Below, piece after piece: positions 16,879-26,313 of a stretch of DNA of 64,000 nt. The position numbers were made by a program, and so were the translations under genes. The DNA comes from Actinacidiphila paucisporea (GTDB lineage: Bacteria; Actinomycetota; Actinomycetes; Streptomycetales; Streptomycetaceae), in contig NZ_FRBI01000001.1 of NCBI RefSeq assembly GCF_900142575.1, positions 373,014-437,013 on the forward strand, written 5' to 3'. The notes under the pieces are model-generated. The model made no database searches. It worked only from the letters and a program-made list of their open reading frames with translations, and was not told the origin of the DNA. The stretch's first letter is position 1. Each line of letters opens with the position of its first letter.

Positions 16879-18408
16879 ATGCCGGACACGCGCCACTGGA
16901 GCAGCGCGCTCGCAGCGGGGCTGGCCAACCTCGCCGGCCGGCTGGAGGAGCGGCAGTCCGCGATCACCGCGCGGGAAGAGGCAGCCCACGCGGCGGCGGT
17001 CGGCCGCGAACCGGCGGCCGATCCGGTGCGGGCCGCCGCGCCCGAGCCGCCCGCACCCGTCCCGGCCGCTCCCGTCCCGGCCGCCGCGCAGCCGCCGGTC
17101 GCGGCCGTCGCGGCGGTTCCGGCGGTCGCGGCGGTTCCCGCCCAGCGGGCCGCGCCGCAGGCGGACCCGGGCACGGTGGTCCCGTGGAGCATGCGGGTCG
17201 CCGCCGAGATCGGCTGGCGGCTGCTGATCCTGGCCGGCACGGTCTGGGTGCTCATGCGGATCATCGGCGCGGTGCGCCTGGTGGTGCTGGCCTTCGTCGC
17301 GGCCCTGTTGATAACGGCACTGCTGCAGCCGTTCGTCGCGCGGCTCAAGAGGATCGGCGTGCCGCGCGGGCTCGCCACCGCCATGGTCTTCGTCGGCGGC
17401 TTCGTCGTCATGGGCCTGGTCGGCTGGTTCGTCGTCTGGCAGGTGATGGACAACATCGACAACCTGTCCAGCAGCCTCCAGGACGGTATCGCCGAGGGCA
17501 AGAAGTGGCTGCTGAACAGCCCCTTCCACGTCACCGACGACCAGATCAACCAGGTCGCGAAGAATCTCAGTGACGCCATCGGCTCCAACACCAAGGCGCT
17601 CACCGACGCCGGGCTCGAAGGCGTCACCGTCATCGTCGAACTGCTCACCGGCATACTGCTGGCGATGTTCAGCACGCTCTTCCTGCTCTACGACGGCCCG
17701 AACATCTGGAACTGGGTGCTGCGGCTGTTCCCCGAGGCCGCCAGGGAAGGCCTCGCCGGGGCGGGCCCCAGGGCCTGGCGGACACTGACCCTGTATGTGC
17801 GGGGCACGGTCATAGTCGCCCTGATCGACGCCATATGCATCGGCATCGGCATCTTCTTCCTCGGGGTGCCGATGGCGGTGCCGCTGGCCGTCGTCATCTT
17901 CCTGTCGTCCTTCGTCCCCCTGGTCGGCGCGGTCGCCTCCGGCTTCATCGCGGTCGTGGTGGCCCTGGTCACGGAAGGTCCGTTCACCGCGGTCCTGGTC
18001 CTGGCCGTGGTCCTGGCCGTCCAGCAGATCGAGGGCCACATCCTGCAGCCCTTCATCCTCGGCCGGGCGGTCCGCGTCCACCCGCTGGCGGTGGTCCTGT
18101 CCGTCGCGGCCGGGTCGCTGGTCGCTGGGATCGGGGGAGCGGTGGTCGCCGTCCCGCTCGTCGCGGTCGGCAACACGGTGGTCGGCTACCTCAGGTCGTA
18201 CTCCCGCGAGAAGGCCCTCGCACCGGCGGCGCCGCTCCCCGTCCTCGAAGCCGTCCCCGCCCTTGAGCCCGCCCCCGACCCGGAACCAGCCCCGACCATG
18301 ACGCCGGCCGCGAGCGCGGCCCCGGCCACCCCCGAGCCGGAGCCGGTCCCCGCCACCTCCGACCTGGCGCCTGCCGCCGACCCGGAGCCCGCCGCCGACC
18401 CCGCGTAG
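16879..18408 (+). CDS. AI-2E family (PerM-type) membrane transporter
   Basis: The 509-residue protein starts at ATG 16879 behind GGGGGAGAG. It has an Ala/Pro-rich cytoplasmic head (residues 40-105), then the AI-2E/UPF0118 membrane core with about seven to eight helices and the motifs LLPFVARLKRIGVPRGLA-like and VQQIEGHILQPFILGRAVRVHP, which is diagnostic. The tail after residue 450 is again Pro/Ala/Glu-rich. Substrates of this family vary (autoinducer-2 export, Na+/H+ exchange) and none can be assigned here. Confidence 0.88.
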   Translation: MPDTRHWSSALAAGLANLAGRLEERQSAITAREEAAHAAAVGREPAADPVRAAAPEPPAPVPAAPVPAAAQPPVAAVAAVPAVAAVPAQRAAPQADPGTVVPWSMRVAAEIGWRLLILAGTVWVLMRIIGAVRLVVLAFVAALLITALLQPFVARLKRIGVPRGLATAMVFVGGFVVMGLVGWFVVWQVMDNIDNLSSSLQDGIAEGKKWLLNSPFHVTDDQINQVAKNLSDAIGSNTKALTDAGLEGVTVIVELLTGILLAMFSTLFLLYDGPNIWNWVLRLFPEAAREGLAGAGPRAWRTLTLYVRGTVIVALIDAICIGIGIFFLGVPMAVPLAVVIFLSSFVPLVGAVASGFIAVVVALVTEGPFTAVLVLAVVLAVQQIEGHILQPFILGRAVRVHPLAVVLSVAAGSLVAGIGGAVVAVPLVAVGNTVVGYLRSYSREKALAPAAPLPVLEAVPALEPAPDPEPAPTMTPAASAAPATPEPEPVPATSDLAPAADPEPAADPA

Positions 18409-18431
18409 GCCGCGCCCGCGGGGGCGCGGCC
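18408..18431. terminator. Hairpin between convergent AI-2E transporter and ABC permease
   Basis: A perfect 10-bp stem (GGCCGCGCCC at 18408-18417 with its complement at 18422-18431) has a GCGG tetraloop. It starts at the transporter stop codon and lies before the convergent permease stop, so it can serve both strands. Confidence 0.7.
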
Positions 18432-18447
18432 CGGCGCGGAGGGGCGG

Positions 18448-20898
18448 CTACTCCGTGTGGAGGCCGTCCGGGCGCATGAGCCGCCACAGCGGCGGCAGGC
18501 TCAGCAGCGTCACCCCCAGGACCACGGCGGAGCCGATCGCGGCCATCGTCGCCATACCGCCCCAGTCCATGTGGAAGGGGCTGCCCACCATGGCCAGCAG
18601 GGCGGCGCCCAGGCCGACACCTCCGGCGCAGGCCAGGACGAGGCCGAGGACGACCGGGATCGTGGTCTGCCACAGCACCGACCACGCGAGCGCGCTGCGC
18701 TTCGTGCCGAAGGCGACCAGCACCGCGAGCAGCTTCCTGCGGTCCCGCAGCTGCTCCAGCATCGACACCAGCAGGCTGGCCCCGATCAGCACCATCGTGA
18801 GCGTCGCACCGGCGAACAGGCCCCGGCGCAGCTGCGTGTAGCTCGCCTTGGCGGACGTGCCGCTGATCGACCGTGTGTAGGTGGTGACGCCGAAGCCGGC
18901 CGCGGTGTTGCGCACGTACTCGACGGCTTCCGGCTCCCGGTCGTCCACGGCGACCATGATCTGCGAGCGCGCGTCGAACAGCCGGTTGCTGTCGATGGCC
19001 TCGGGGGTGGCGAGGATTCCCCACTCCCGGCTGCCGCTCGGGTCGACCCGGCCGGCCACCGTCCGCGTGCCGGCCGGGATCGTCCACAGCACGGGGGTGC
19101 CGCTGTAGCGGTCGCCGTAGCCGACGTTGAGATCGATCCGGTGGCCCGGTTCGAGGTACTGCAGCGACTCCTCGACGCCCACGCCGTGGGACGGCGGTAC
19201 CAGGAACGTGCTGCCCGGCTCGCAGTCGGCGCCGATCGCGGCCAGCTCCCGCAGGCTCGCGCAGTCCCCGACGTTCACCGGCAGATACGCGCTGTCGGAG
19301 ACGCTGCCGCCACGGCTGGCCGCGTCGGGCTGGGTGGCCTGGGACTGCAGGTAGCCGATGACCTGGCGTACGCCCTTGGTGCCGGCGAGCTGCCGGATGT
19401 CGTGCGCGGTCTCCTCGCTGGAGGTGGTCGAGGCCGCGATCAGTATCTGGGCGCGCGCCGGGTCGGCCCCGGTGTCGTACACGAAGTCGGCGCTGACCGC
19501 GCCGAAGAGCATCTGCAAGGCGATGGCGCCGGCGACGGCCACCGTCACGCCGCTGACCATCCGGGCCGAGGCGTTGCTGTTCAGCTGGAGCCGCCGGGTG
19601 GCGAGCTGCCAGGCGACCGGGCCGCCACGCAGCCGTCCCACCACCGACTCGACCAGCCACGGCAGCACCGCGGTCACGCCGACGAGCAGCAGGACCGTAC
19701 CAGTCGCGATCTGGTACTGGTTGGTCCGCGCGTCGCCCTGGACGCTGCCGAACAGCGGGATGAGCAGGGCGAGTCCGGCAGCCGGGACCAGCAGCCGCCA
19801 CCACAGCTTCCGCCGCTGCCCCACGCCCTGGCGGAAGACGCCGAGCGGTTCGATGACCGTGGCGCGCAGGCTGAGCATCGTCACCGCGACCGCCGCGACC
19901 GGCACCGCGACCGCGATCAGCACGGTCAGGGCCGGGCTCGGCGTCAGGTCGGAGGGGAAGGCGGAGATGTCCCTGATGGTGATGTGGGACGCGAACTGCC
20001 GGGCGATCAGGAAGAAGGCCGCGCCGAGCAGCAGCCCGAACAGCGCGCCGAACAGGGCCTCGCCGGCTGCGACCCGCCGGGTCATCCGGATGTCCGCGCC
20101 GACCAGCCGCAGCGCGGCGAGCCGCCGGTCCCTGCGCTCGCCGCCGAGGCGCACCGCGGTGGCGACGAAGACCGCGACGGGCAGCAGCAGCACCACCAGG
20201 ACCATCACCAGCAGCAGGTTGAAGACCGCCCCGAGGACCTCGGAGTTGCTGTGGGCGCCGAAGCGCGTCTCCCGTTCGGCGTTGCCGCCCGCCTGTCCCG
20301 CGCCGTAGGCGACCAGCTGGTCGCTGCCCGCGTAGTAGTAGAGGTCGGCGGGGCCCATCAGCCCGGCCTTGCCGATGGTGCCGGTGATCTCGTACGGGAT
20401 GCGTTCGCGCAGCAGCGGCGAGGATGCCAGCAGCTTCTTCAGCGCGGGCGAGACGACCATCCGCCCGGCCGGCGGCATGGCCGCGAGTCCCGGCGGCGGT
20501 TCGGCCGCGGGTCCTTCCGGGTGCAGCAGGACGCCGGTGATGTCCTTGCCGTGGTAAGTGGTGTTCGTCTCGGCGAGCAGGAAGGTGCTCGCCCCGGGCT
20601 GCACCGCCTCACCCGACGAGAGGGTGTCGCGGGCCACCCGCCGCTGGTCCCTGGCGTCCATCATCGCCGGCACCGCGGACGCGAGCAGCAGCAGCGCCAC
20701 GCCGAGCGCGACGCCCACCGCGGTCAGCACGGTGCGGGTCCAGCCCTCGCGGCCGCCGCCGGCGGCGAAGCGGGCGCCCAGCAGCAGGTCGCGCACCCAG
20801 GCGCGCACGCCCGCAGCCGGCTCGGCCCACCCGGCGCCGCCGGGTCCGGCTGCCCTGGTTCTGTCGAAGCCGGCGAAGGGCTCGTGCGGGGCCGTCAT
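18448..20898 (-). CDS. FtsX/MacB-type ABC transporter permease
   Basis: The 816-residue integral membrane protein has an N-terminal helix near residue 45, a large extracellular region, then two FtsX domains (for example VFVATAVRLGGERRDRRLAALRLVGA and LVSMLEQLRDRRKLLAVLVAFGTK), with about ten helices in all. Such proteins pair with an ATPase to move lipids, peptides or antibiotics, or act as mechanotransmitters. Its ATG overlaps the stop of the ABC ATPase gene (ATGA). The PadR regulator comes first in the same operon, which suggests drug or envelope-stress control. Confidence 0.9.
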   Translation of the reverse strand: MTAPHEPFAGFDRTRAAGPGGAGWAEPAAGVRAWVRDLLLGARFAAGGGREGWTRTVLTAVGVALGVALLLLASAVPAMMDARDQRRVARDTLSSGEAVQPGASTFLLAETNTTYHGKDITGVLLHPEGPAAEPPPGLAAMPPAGRMVVSPALKKLLASSPLLRERIPYEITGTIGKAGLMGPADLYYYAGSDQLVAYGAGQAGGNAERETRFGAHSNSEVLGAVFNLLLVMVLVVLLLPVAVFVATAVRLGGERRDRRLAALRLVGADIRMTRRVAAGEALFGALFGLLLGAAFFLIARQFASHITIRDISAFPSDLTPSPALTVLIAVAVPVAAVAVTMLSLRATVIEPLGVFRQGVGQRRKLWWRLLVPAAGLALLIPLFGSVQGDARTNQYQIATGTVLLLVGVTAVLPWLVESVVGRLRGGPVAWQLATRRLQLNSNASARMVSGVTVAVAGAIALQMLFGAVSADFVYDTGADPARAQILIAASTTSSEETAHDIRQLAGTKGVRQVIGYLQSQATQPDAASRGGSVSDSAYLPVNVGDCASLRELAAIGADCEPGSTFLVPPSHGVGVEESLQYLEPGHRIDLNVGYGDRYSGTPVLWTIPAGTRTVAGRVDPSGSREWGILATPEAIDSNRLFDARSQIMVAVDDREPEAVEYVRNTAAGFGVTTYTRSISGTSAKASYTQLRRGLFAGATLTMVLIGASLLVSMLEQLRDRRKLLAVLVAFGTKRSALAWSVLWQTTIPVVLGLVLACAGGVGLGAALLAMVGSPFHMDWGGMATMAAIGSAVVLGVTLLSLPPLWRLMRPDGLHTE

Positions 20899-21584
20899 GC
20901 CGCCCGCTCCATGTCGCGCGACTTCCCGTCCCGCACGACGATCTCCCGGTCCGAGTACGCGGCCACCCGCGGCTCGTGGGTGACCAGCACGACGGCGGCG
21001 CCGGTGTCGTGCGCGGCGTCGGTCAGCAACCGCATCACCCGCTCGCCGTTCAGCGAGTCCAGCGCGCCGGTCGGCTCGTCGGCGAAGACCACCCGCGGCG
21101 CGCCGACCAGGGCGCGGGCCACCGCGACCCGCTGGCCCTGCCCGCCGGACACCTCGCCGGGCCGCTTCCCCGCGAGGTCGGTGACCTCGAGGCGCTCCAG
21201 CCAGGTCGCGGCCAGCGCCTCGGCGTCCTTGCGCCTGCGGCCGGCGAGCCGCAGCGGCATCGCCACGTTCTCCAGGCAGGTCAGCTCGGGCACCAACTGG
21301 CCGAACTGGAAGACGAAGCCGAAGTCCGTACGCCGCAGGGCGCTGCGCTCGCCGTCGGACATCAGCGACATCTGCTGCCCGCGGTAGCGCACGTCGCCGG
21401 AGTCGGGGGTGACGATGCCGGCCAGGCAGTGCAGCAGGGTGGACTTGCCGGACCCGGAGGGGCCCATCACGGCGACCACCTCACCGGCGCGGACGGTCAG
21501 TTCGGCGCCGTCGAGCGCGGGGGTCGGGCCGTAGGCCTTGCGCAGGTCGGTCGCGACGAGCAGCGGCTCGGGGGCGGCGGTCAC
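20895..21584 (-). CDS. ABC transporter ATP-binding protein (LolD/MacB type)
   Basis: The 229-residue ATPase has Walker A MGPSGSGKSTLLH, the Q-loop region FVFQFGQLV, signature VSGGQGQRVAVARAL, Walker B PRVVFADEPTGALD and the H-loop VLVTHEPRV. I chose GTG 21584, which overlaps the padR stop as GTGA and has GGAGGTGA just upstream; the longer frame beginning at 21638 overlaps padR. It should drive the FtsX-type permease encoded directly after it. Confidence 0.93.
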   Translation of the reverse strand: MTAAPEPLLVATDLRKAYGPTPALDGAELTVRAGEVVAVMGPSGSGKSTLLHCLAGIVTPDSGDVRYRGQQMSLMSDGERSALRRTDFGFVFQFGQLVPELTCLENVAMPLRLAGRRRKDAEALAATWLERLEVTDLAGKRPGEVSGGQGQRVAVARALVGAPRVVFADEPTGALDSLNGERVMRLLTDAAHDTGAAVVLVTHEPRVAAYSDREIVVRDGKSRDMERAA

Positions 21585-22105
21585 CTGGTCACCTCCGCGG
21601 CGAGCTGGTCGAGCCGGGCGGCGGTCAGTTCCAGCCACCGCAGGTCCGCTTCGAGGTGGAAGAGCGCGTGGTCGCAGATCAGCTGGTCGGCGAGATCGCC
21701 GCCGGACTTGCGCCGGGTCAGCTCGCGCATCAGCCGCAGGTGCTCGGCACGCTGGCTGTCCAGCAGGTCGGCCGCCGGGCGGCCGGTCAGCAGGGCGAGG
21801 ACGACCTTGGTGTAAAGGGTCGTCTGCAGGTACGGCTCGGGCTTCTCGGGCTGCGCGAGCCAGCTCTCCACGTCGGTCACACCGGCGTCGGTGATGGCGT
21901 ACCGCTTGCGCTCGGGACCGCCGCCCGGCTCTATCCCGTCGACCTCGACCAGGCCGTTCTTCAGCAGCCTGGCCATCGTCGAGTAGACCTGGCCGTAGGC
22001 GAGCGGCCGGTCGTGTCCGAAGCGTTCGTCGAAGGCGCGCTTGAGGTCGTAACCGTGGCGCGGGCCGGACTCCAGGAGTCCGAGCAGGGTGTGGCCGATT
22101 GACAT
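21581..22105 (-). CDS. PadR family transcriptional regulator
   Basis: The 174-residue protein has the PadR winged helix: LLGLLESGPRHGYDLKRAFDERFG, the wing LAYGQVYSTMARLLKNGLVE and ERKRYAITDAG, followed by a C-terminal helical Vir-like domain used for dimers. It heads an operon with the ABC pair and probably represses it. ATG 22105 has no ribosome binding site, and a TAGTGT element ends seven bases before it, so the message may be leaderless. A perfect palindrome lies 21 bases upstream. Confidence 0.92.
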   Translation of the reverse strand: MSIGHTLLGLLESGPRHGYDLKRAFDERFGHDRPLAYGQVYSTMARLLKNGLVEVDGIEPGGGPERKRYAITDAGVTDVESWLAQPEKPEPYLQTTLYTKVVLALLTGRPAADLLDSQRAEHLRLMRELTRRKSGGDLADQLICDHALFHLEADLRWLELTAARLDQLAAEVTR

Positions 22106-22125
22106 GCGGAGCACACTACACCATG

Positions 22126-22146
22126 GGTATACATCGCGTGTATACC
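22126..22146. promoter_or_regulatory. Probable PadR operator
   Basis: GGTATACA (22126-22133) and TGTATACC (22139-22146) form a perfect 8-bp inverted repeat around TCGCG. It lies in the -30 region of the padR operon promoter, the usual place for autorepression by PadR proteins. Confidence 0.7.
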
Positions 22147-22229
22147 TGCGGTGAATAATGCCTGACCTGCGAGATCGCCGCAGGTCAGGCAGTGGAGTTG
22201 TGCACGTCAGGCGGTGGAGTCGCCGCCGG

Positions 22230-22523
22230 TCAGGCGGTGGTGGAGGGGCCCGCCTGCGGCGGTTCGGCTTTCGGCGGGCGGCCGCGGCGCGGGATGGGCC
22301 GGGCCGCAGGCGGCAGCCGGCCCGCGTCGGCCAGCGCCCGCCGCAGCAGGAACTCGATCTGCGCGTTGGTGCTGCGCAGCTCGCCGGCCGCCCAGGTCGC
22401 CAGGGCGTCGTGGACGGCGGGGTCGAGCCGCAGCAGCACCTGCTTGCGGGACGCCCGGGTCGTACGGGCACCGCGGTCGGCCGAGTCGGCGCCGGTGTCG
22501 GCCGGCTCGCCGGGCTCCGTCAC
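22230..22523 (-). CDS. Small ribbon-helix-helix-like protein
   Basis: The 97-residue protein starts at GTG 22523 with GGAG eight bases upstream, 14 bases after the SPFH gene stop. An acidic disordered head is followed by RKQVLLRLDPAVHDALATWA and STNAQIEFLLRRALADAGR, which has the strand-helix-helix pattern of Arc/CopG-type DNA-binding proteins, and a basic RRGRPPK tail that resembles an AT hook. It is probably cotranscribed with the SPFH gene and may regulate it. Confidence 0.72.
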   Translation of the reverse strand: MTEPGEPADTGADSADRGARTTRASRKQVLLRLDPAVHDALATWAAGELRSTNAQIEFLLRRALADAGRLPPAARPIPRRGRPPKAEPPQAGPSTTA

Positions 22524-22536
22524 GTCGGGCGCTCCG

Positions 22537-23502
22537 TCACTGGTAGAGGGTCCCCGTGTTGAGTACCGGCTGGGCGGCCCGGTCACCGCAGAGCACCACC
22601 AGCAGATTGCTCACCATGCTCGCTTTGCGCTCCTCGTCGAGTTCGACGATGCCCTGTTCGGCGATCCTGGACAGCGCCGACTCGACCATACCCACCGCGC
22701 CGTCCACGATGGTCTGCCGCGCCGCCACGATGGCGCCCGCCTGCTGCCGCTGGAGCATCGCCGAGGCGATCTCCGGCGCGTAGGCCAGGTGGGTGAAACG
22801 GGACTCGATGATCCGCACGCCGGCCGAGTCGACCCGGGCGGCGATCTCCGCGGACAGCCGCTCGGTGATGTCCTCCGAATTGCCGCGCAGTGACAGGGAC
22901 TCGCCGTCGTGGGCGTCGTAGGGGTAGTTGGTCGCGATGTGCCGCACGGCGGTGTCGGTCTGGATGCCGACGAACTTGACGAAGTTGTCCACCTCGAAGG
23001 CCGCCTGCGCGGTGTCCGCGACCTGCCAGACCACGACGGCCGCCAGCTCGATCGGGTTGCCGTAGGCGTCGTTGACCTTCAGTACGGCGGTCTCGTGGTT
23101 CCGCAGTCGGGTGGAGATCTTGCGGCGGCTGGTCAGCGGATTCACCCAGCGCAGGCCGTCCTGCCTGATGGTCCCCTGGTAGCGCCCGAAGAGCTGGCAC
23201 ACCCGCGCCTGCCCCGGTGCGACCTGGGTGAGCCCGAAGAGCGTCAGCAGCGCGGCGACGACGACCGCGATGCCCAGCCCGATGAGGATCGCCGCCGTCC
23301 CGCCGGGGTGGTCCTGGGCGCGGGTCCCGCCCGCGATGATCAGCGCGACGCCGCCGAGCACGACGAGCAGTGCGATCAGCAGGAAGGGCACCCCCGGCAT
23401 CCCTGCCGCCCGTCGTTCCTGCACCCGAGGTGCGGGCATCTCGGGTATCGCGGCGTCGATGGCGCCCTTGGGCGGTTGCTGCGGTGCGGCCGGCTCCGGC
23501 AT
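22537..23502 (-). CDS. SPFH domain (band 7) membrane protein
   Basis: The 321-residue protein starts at ATG 23502 behind AGGGGGAA. It has a cytoplasmic head, two adjacent hydrophobic helices (about residues 38-60 and 68-92), and an SPFH domain ([20 protein letters not shown] to [18 protein letters not shown]) followed by a helical, Gln/Ala-rich segment. Such proteins oligomerise in membrane microdomains. The downstream ribbon-helix-helix gene forms a two-gene operon with it. Confidence 0.88.
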   Translation of the reverse strand: MPEPAAPQQPPKGAIDAAIPEMPAPRVQERRAAGMPGVPFLLIALLVVLGGVALIIAGGTRAQDHPGGTAAILIGLGIAVVVAALLTLFGLTQVAPGQARVCQLFGRYQGTIRQDGLRWVNPLTSRRKISTRLRNHETAVLKVNDAYGNPIELAAVVVWQVADTAQAAFEVDNFVKFVGIQTDTAVRHIATNYPYDAHDGESLSLRGNSEDITERLSAEIAARVDSAGVRIIESRFTHLAYAPEIASAMLQRQQAGAIVAARQTIVDGAVGMVESALSRIAEQGIVELDEERKASMVSNLLVVLCGDRAAQPVLNTGTLYQ

Positions 23503-23533
23503 GGCTGTTCCCCCTGCTTCCTGGTCGATCGAT

Positions 23534-23548
23534 CTATCATAGTGATAG
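23534..23548. promoter_or_regulatory. Palindrome in the SPFH gene promoter
   Basis: CTATCA-TAG-TGATAG is a perfect inverted repeat 32 bases before the SPFH start. Read on the minus strand it contains TATGAT, a good -10 element, so a bound regulator would cover the promoter. The regulator is unknown. Confidence 0.45.
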
Positions 23549-24038
23549 CACATTTTTGCCCGTGCGGCGGCACCGCAGCCGGACGCGATGCAGCCCCGGG
23601 GCACGGGGCTGTCAGCACGTGCCTCGGGGCTGCGGTCCCTGCGGGCCCTGCGGGGCGGGGGTCAGCTCACGTCTCCACGGTCACACCGTGCCGCCTTGCC
23701 CGCGCGCCGGGCGGTACGCCTCAGGGGTGCGTGCTGGTTTCCGCCCGGCGCGCGGGCGGTGGTCGGGCCGTCACCCGGCGACGGACCGCCACCACCTCAG
23801 GCGCCGCGTGGGGGCACCCCAGGCGAACCGCCGGGGCGAACGGAGCGCTCGGCCTACCACCGGCGCGGGTCGCCGCCAGCCGAAAGGGGCCGTTCGGTCC
23901 GACCACACGGAGCCGGGCGTGCCCCCCTGAGGCGCTGCCTTGCGAAGAGCGCCCGGCCCGGTGACGGCCCCCACGGAGCGGGCCGCAGGCCTGACGCGCC
24001 CCGTAAGGCGCTGCCTTGCGAAGAGCGCGCGCCCGGCG
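23549..24038. other. Gene-free region with direct and inverted repeats
   Basis: I see no supportable gene in this 490-base stretch. It holds a perfect 14-bp inverted repeat (23701-23714 with 23741-23754, loop 26 bases). It also holds a 22-bp exact direct repeat at 23931-23952 and 24007-24028, offset by 76 bases and starting GGCGCTGCCTTGCG. The material is GC-rich and looks like the dispersed intergenic repeats of Streptomyces. It may also act as a terminator for the phosphatase gene that ends at 24039 only if transcribed rightward, which is unlikely. Confidence 0.5.
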
Positions 24039-26165
24039 TCAGAGGGGGAGCTCGAACCAGACGACCTTGCCCGCGCCCAAGCGAGTGGCACCCCACCGCT
24101 GGGCCATCCGGTTGACGAGGTAGAGCCCGCGGCCGCCCTCCTCCTCGGGTGCCGCGTGGCGCATCCGGGGGAGCAGCGGGGCGTCGTCGCCCACCTCGCA
24201 GCGGAGCACGTCCGTACGCAGCAGCCGCAGTGTGATCGGACGCTCCGCGTACCGCACCGCGTTGGTGACGATCTCGCTGACCAGCAGCTCGGCCGCCTCC
24301 AGCTGGTCCTCCAGGTCCCAGCGGCGCAGGGCCTGGCGGACCAGGCGGCGGGCCCGGCCCGGGGTCTGGGCCTGCGGCTCGAGGAACCAGTAGGCGACGT
24401 CGCTCGGCGCGATGCCGTCGAAGCGGGCCGCGAGCAGCGCGATGTCGTCGTCGCGGTCGCCGGGGCCGAGGATCTCCAGCACCTCGTCGCAGAGCGGTTC
24501 GAGCGGCGGCGGCGAGACCACCGAGGCCGCGTCGTGCAGCCGCTCCCGCAGCAGCTCGATACCGCCCCAGACGTCGCGGCTGCGGGACTCGACCAGGCCG
24601 TCGGTGTAGAGCAGCAGCGTCGCCCCGGCGGGCGCGGGCAGCTCGACGGCCTCGAAGGGCACGCCGCCGACGCCGATGGGGGCGCCCGGCGGCACCCTGA
24701 GGACCTCGGCGAGGCCGTCCGCGTGCAGCAGCACGGGCGGCGGGTGGCCCGCGTTGGCCACCACCAGGCGGTGCGCGATCGGGTCGTAGACGGCGTAGAC
24801 GCAGGTCGCCATGCGGTCCTGGCCGAGCCGCTGGGCCTGCTCGTCGAGGTGGTAGAGCACCTCCTGCGGCGCCAGGTCCAGGCCGGCCAGCGTCTGGACC
24901 GTGGTGCGCAGCTGGCCCATGATCGCCGCCGAGGTCATGGAGTGGCCCATGACGTCGCCGACGACCAGCGCCACCCGGCTGCCGGGCAGCGGGATCGCGT
25001 CGTACCAGTCGCCGCCGACCCGCGCGGACTCCGCGGCCGGCAGGTAGCGGCTGGCCAGCTGGACGCCGGTGGGCTGCGGGAGCGAGTCGGGCAGCATCTC
25101 GCGCTGGAGCGCGTCCGCGATGTAGGCCTCGCGGCCGTACAGGACGGCTTTGTCCACGCCCAGTGCGGTGTGCGTGGCGAGCTGGGCGGCGACCAGCAGG
25201 TCGTCGGACTCGAAGGGCGCGCGGCCGGCCCGCCGCAGCAGGACCGCCGCGCCGATCACCCGGCGGCGGCCGCGCAGCGGGGCCAGCAGCGCCCGGCGCC
25301 CGGTGGGCAGGCCGATCGGGTCGTCGCCGCGGCCGAGCAGCTCCGCCAGCGCGTCGGCGGCCCTGATCGAGTCGGCGAAGACCGGGCGCACCCCGCGCAG
25401 CACCTCGGCCAGCGGCCCGTCGAGCAGGACGCCGATGGAGTCGCCCGTACCGCCGTACGACGGCTCCATCGTCGGCAGCAGCGCGGGCAGCAGCGGGGTG
25501 GCGCCGACCGGCGCGTCGTCGTCCGCCTCCGACGGGCCTTCGAGGCCGCCGTCGGAGCGGCGCAGCCGCAGCCGCAGCGGGCCCGAGGGGCGCTCGTCGC
25601 CCACCGGCAGCGGCTCGCGCAGATAGACCAGGATCGCGTCGGCGAAGGCCGGCACCGCCGAGCGGCACAGCCCGAGCAGGATCTCGTCGAGGTCCACCCC
25701 GCGGGCGATCCGCCGGGTGGCCGCGCCGACGTAGCGGAGCCGGTCGGCCTCCGGGCCCGTCTGCGCCGGCATCGGGATACGCATCCCCGCCGACTCCTCG
25801 TCCGCCGGGTGCCCGGCCGCTTCGATGGGGGTGCCGCGGGTCGGGGTGCTGACGAAGCCCGTCAGCGACTCCTCACCGGGGCGCTGGTCGCGGCGCGGCA
25901 GCGCCGCGCCCTGGTTCTGTCCCACGGGGCCCCCGTCCGGCTCCGGGCGGTCGTGGTCGGGAAGTCCCGCGGCGTCCGGCGCCGCGGCCCGGTAGGGCGG
26001 CTCCGGCGGGTCCGGCGGCACACCGGGGAGTACGGGGGTGCCGAGCGGGCCGGACGGCGGCTCGGGCAGCTCGCTCTTCGGCTTCGCCGGCAGGCTGTAG
26101 CCACCACGCGGGTCCGGCGCAGGCGCGGCGGGGTGCCTGGGTGGTCGGGGCGGGTCCGTGGTCAC
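24039..26165 (-). CDS. PP2C (SpoIIE) phosphatase with GAF and HATPase domains
   Basis: From GTG 26165 (GGAAAG upstream) the protein has 708 residues: a Pro-rich disordered head (residues 1-130), a GAF-like sensor domain (about 150-320), a PP2C/SpoIIE phosphatase domain with the metal-binding GDWYDAIPL and VVGDVMGHSM motifs, and a C-terminal anti-sigma-like HATPase with NAVRYAE and EEGGRGLYLVNRMA. This architecture controls anti-sigma-factor antagonists and is abundant in Streptomyces. The ligand of the GAF domain is unknown. Longer in-frame starts exist but lack coding character. Confidence 0.9.
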   Translation of the reverse strand: MTTDPPRPPRHPAAPAPDPRGGYSLPAKPKSELPEPPSGPLGTPVLPGVPPDPPEPPYRAAAPDAAGLPDHDRPEPDGGPVGQNQGAALPRRDQRPGEESLTGFVSTPTRGTPIEAAGHPADEESAGMRIPMPAQTGPEADRLRYVGAATRRIARGVDLDEILLGLCRSAVPAFADAILVYLREPLPVGDERPSGPLRLRLRRSDGGLEGPSEADDDAPVGATPLLPALLPTMEPSYGGTGDSIGVLLDGPLAEVLRGVRPVFADSIRAADALAELLGRGDDPIGLPTGRRALLAPLRGRRRVIGAAVLLRRAGRAPFESDDLLVAAQLATHTALGVDKAVLYGREAYIADALQREMLPDSLPQPTGVQLASRYLPAAESARVGGDWYDAIPLPGSRVALVVGDVMGHSMTSAAIMGQLRTTVQTLAGLDLAPQEVLYHLDEQAQRLGQDRMATCVYAVYDPIAHRLVVANAGHPPPVLLHADGLAEVLRVPPGAPIGVGGVPFEAVELPAPAGATLLLYTDGLVESRSRDVWGGIELLRERLHDAASVVSPPPLEPLCDEVLEILGPGDRDDDIALLAARFDGIAPSDVAYWFLEPQAQTPGRARRLVRQALRRWDLEDQLEAAELLVSEIVTNAVRYAERPITLRLLRTDVLRCEVGDDAPLLPRMRHAAPEEEGGRGLYLVNRMAQRWGATRLGAGKVVWFELPL

Positions 26166-26313
26166 GCGAGTCTTTCCATCCGTGTGTGCGCCACGCGCTG
26201 GCCGCGGCGGGCTCGGGCCTGTTCGGTGTCTGTGTCGTGCGTGCTTTCCTAGCTGCGTTCGTGCCTGGGGTCGTCTGTGCGCCGATGGATACGTCCCGGA
26301 TGCGTGCCGCCGT

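Noticed and set aside
18457..21387. 976-codon plus-strand frame antisense to the ABC permease and ATPase genes
   Set aside because: It is a shadow frame: composition is Arg/His/Gln-rich and the opposite strand encodes clear conserved domains.
23940..26252. 770-codon plus-strand frame opposite the phosphatase
   Set aside because: Shadow of the PP2C gene; no domain is recognisable.
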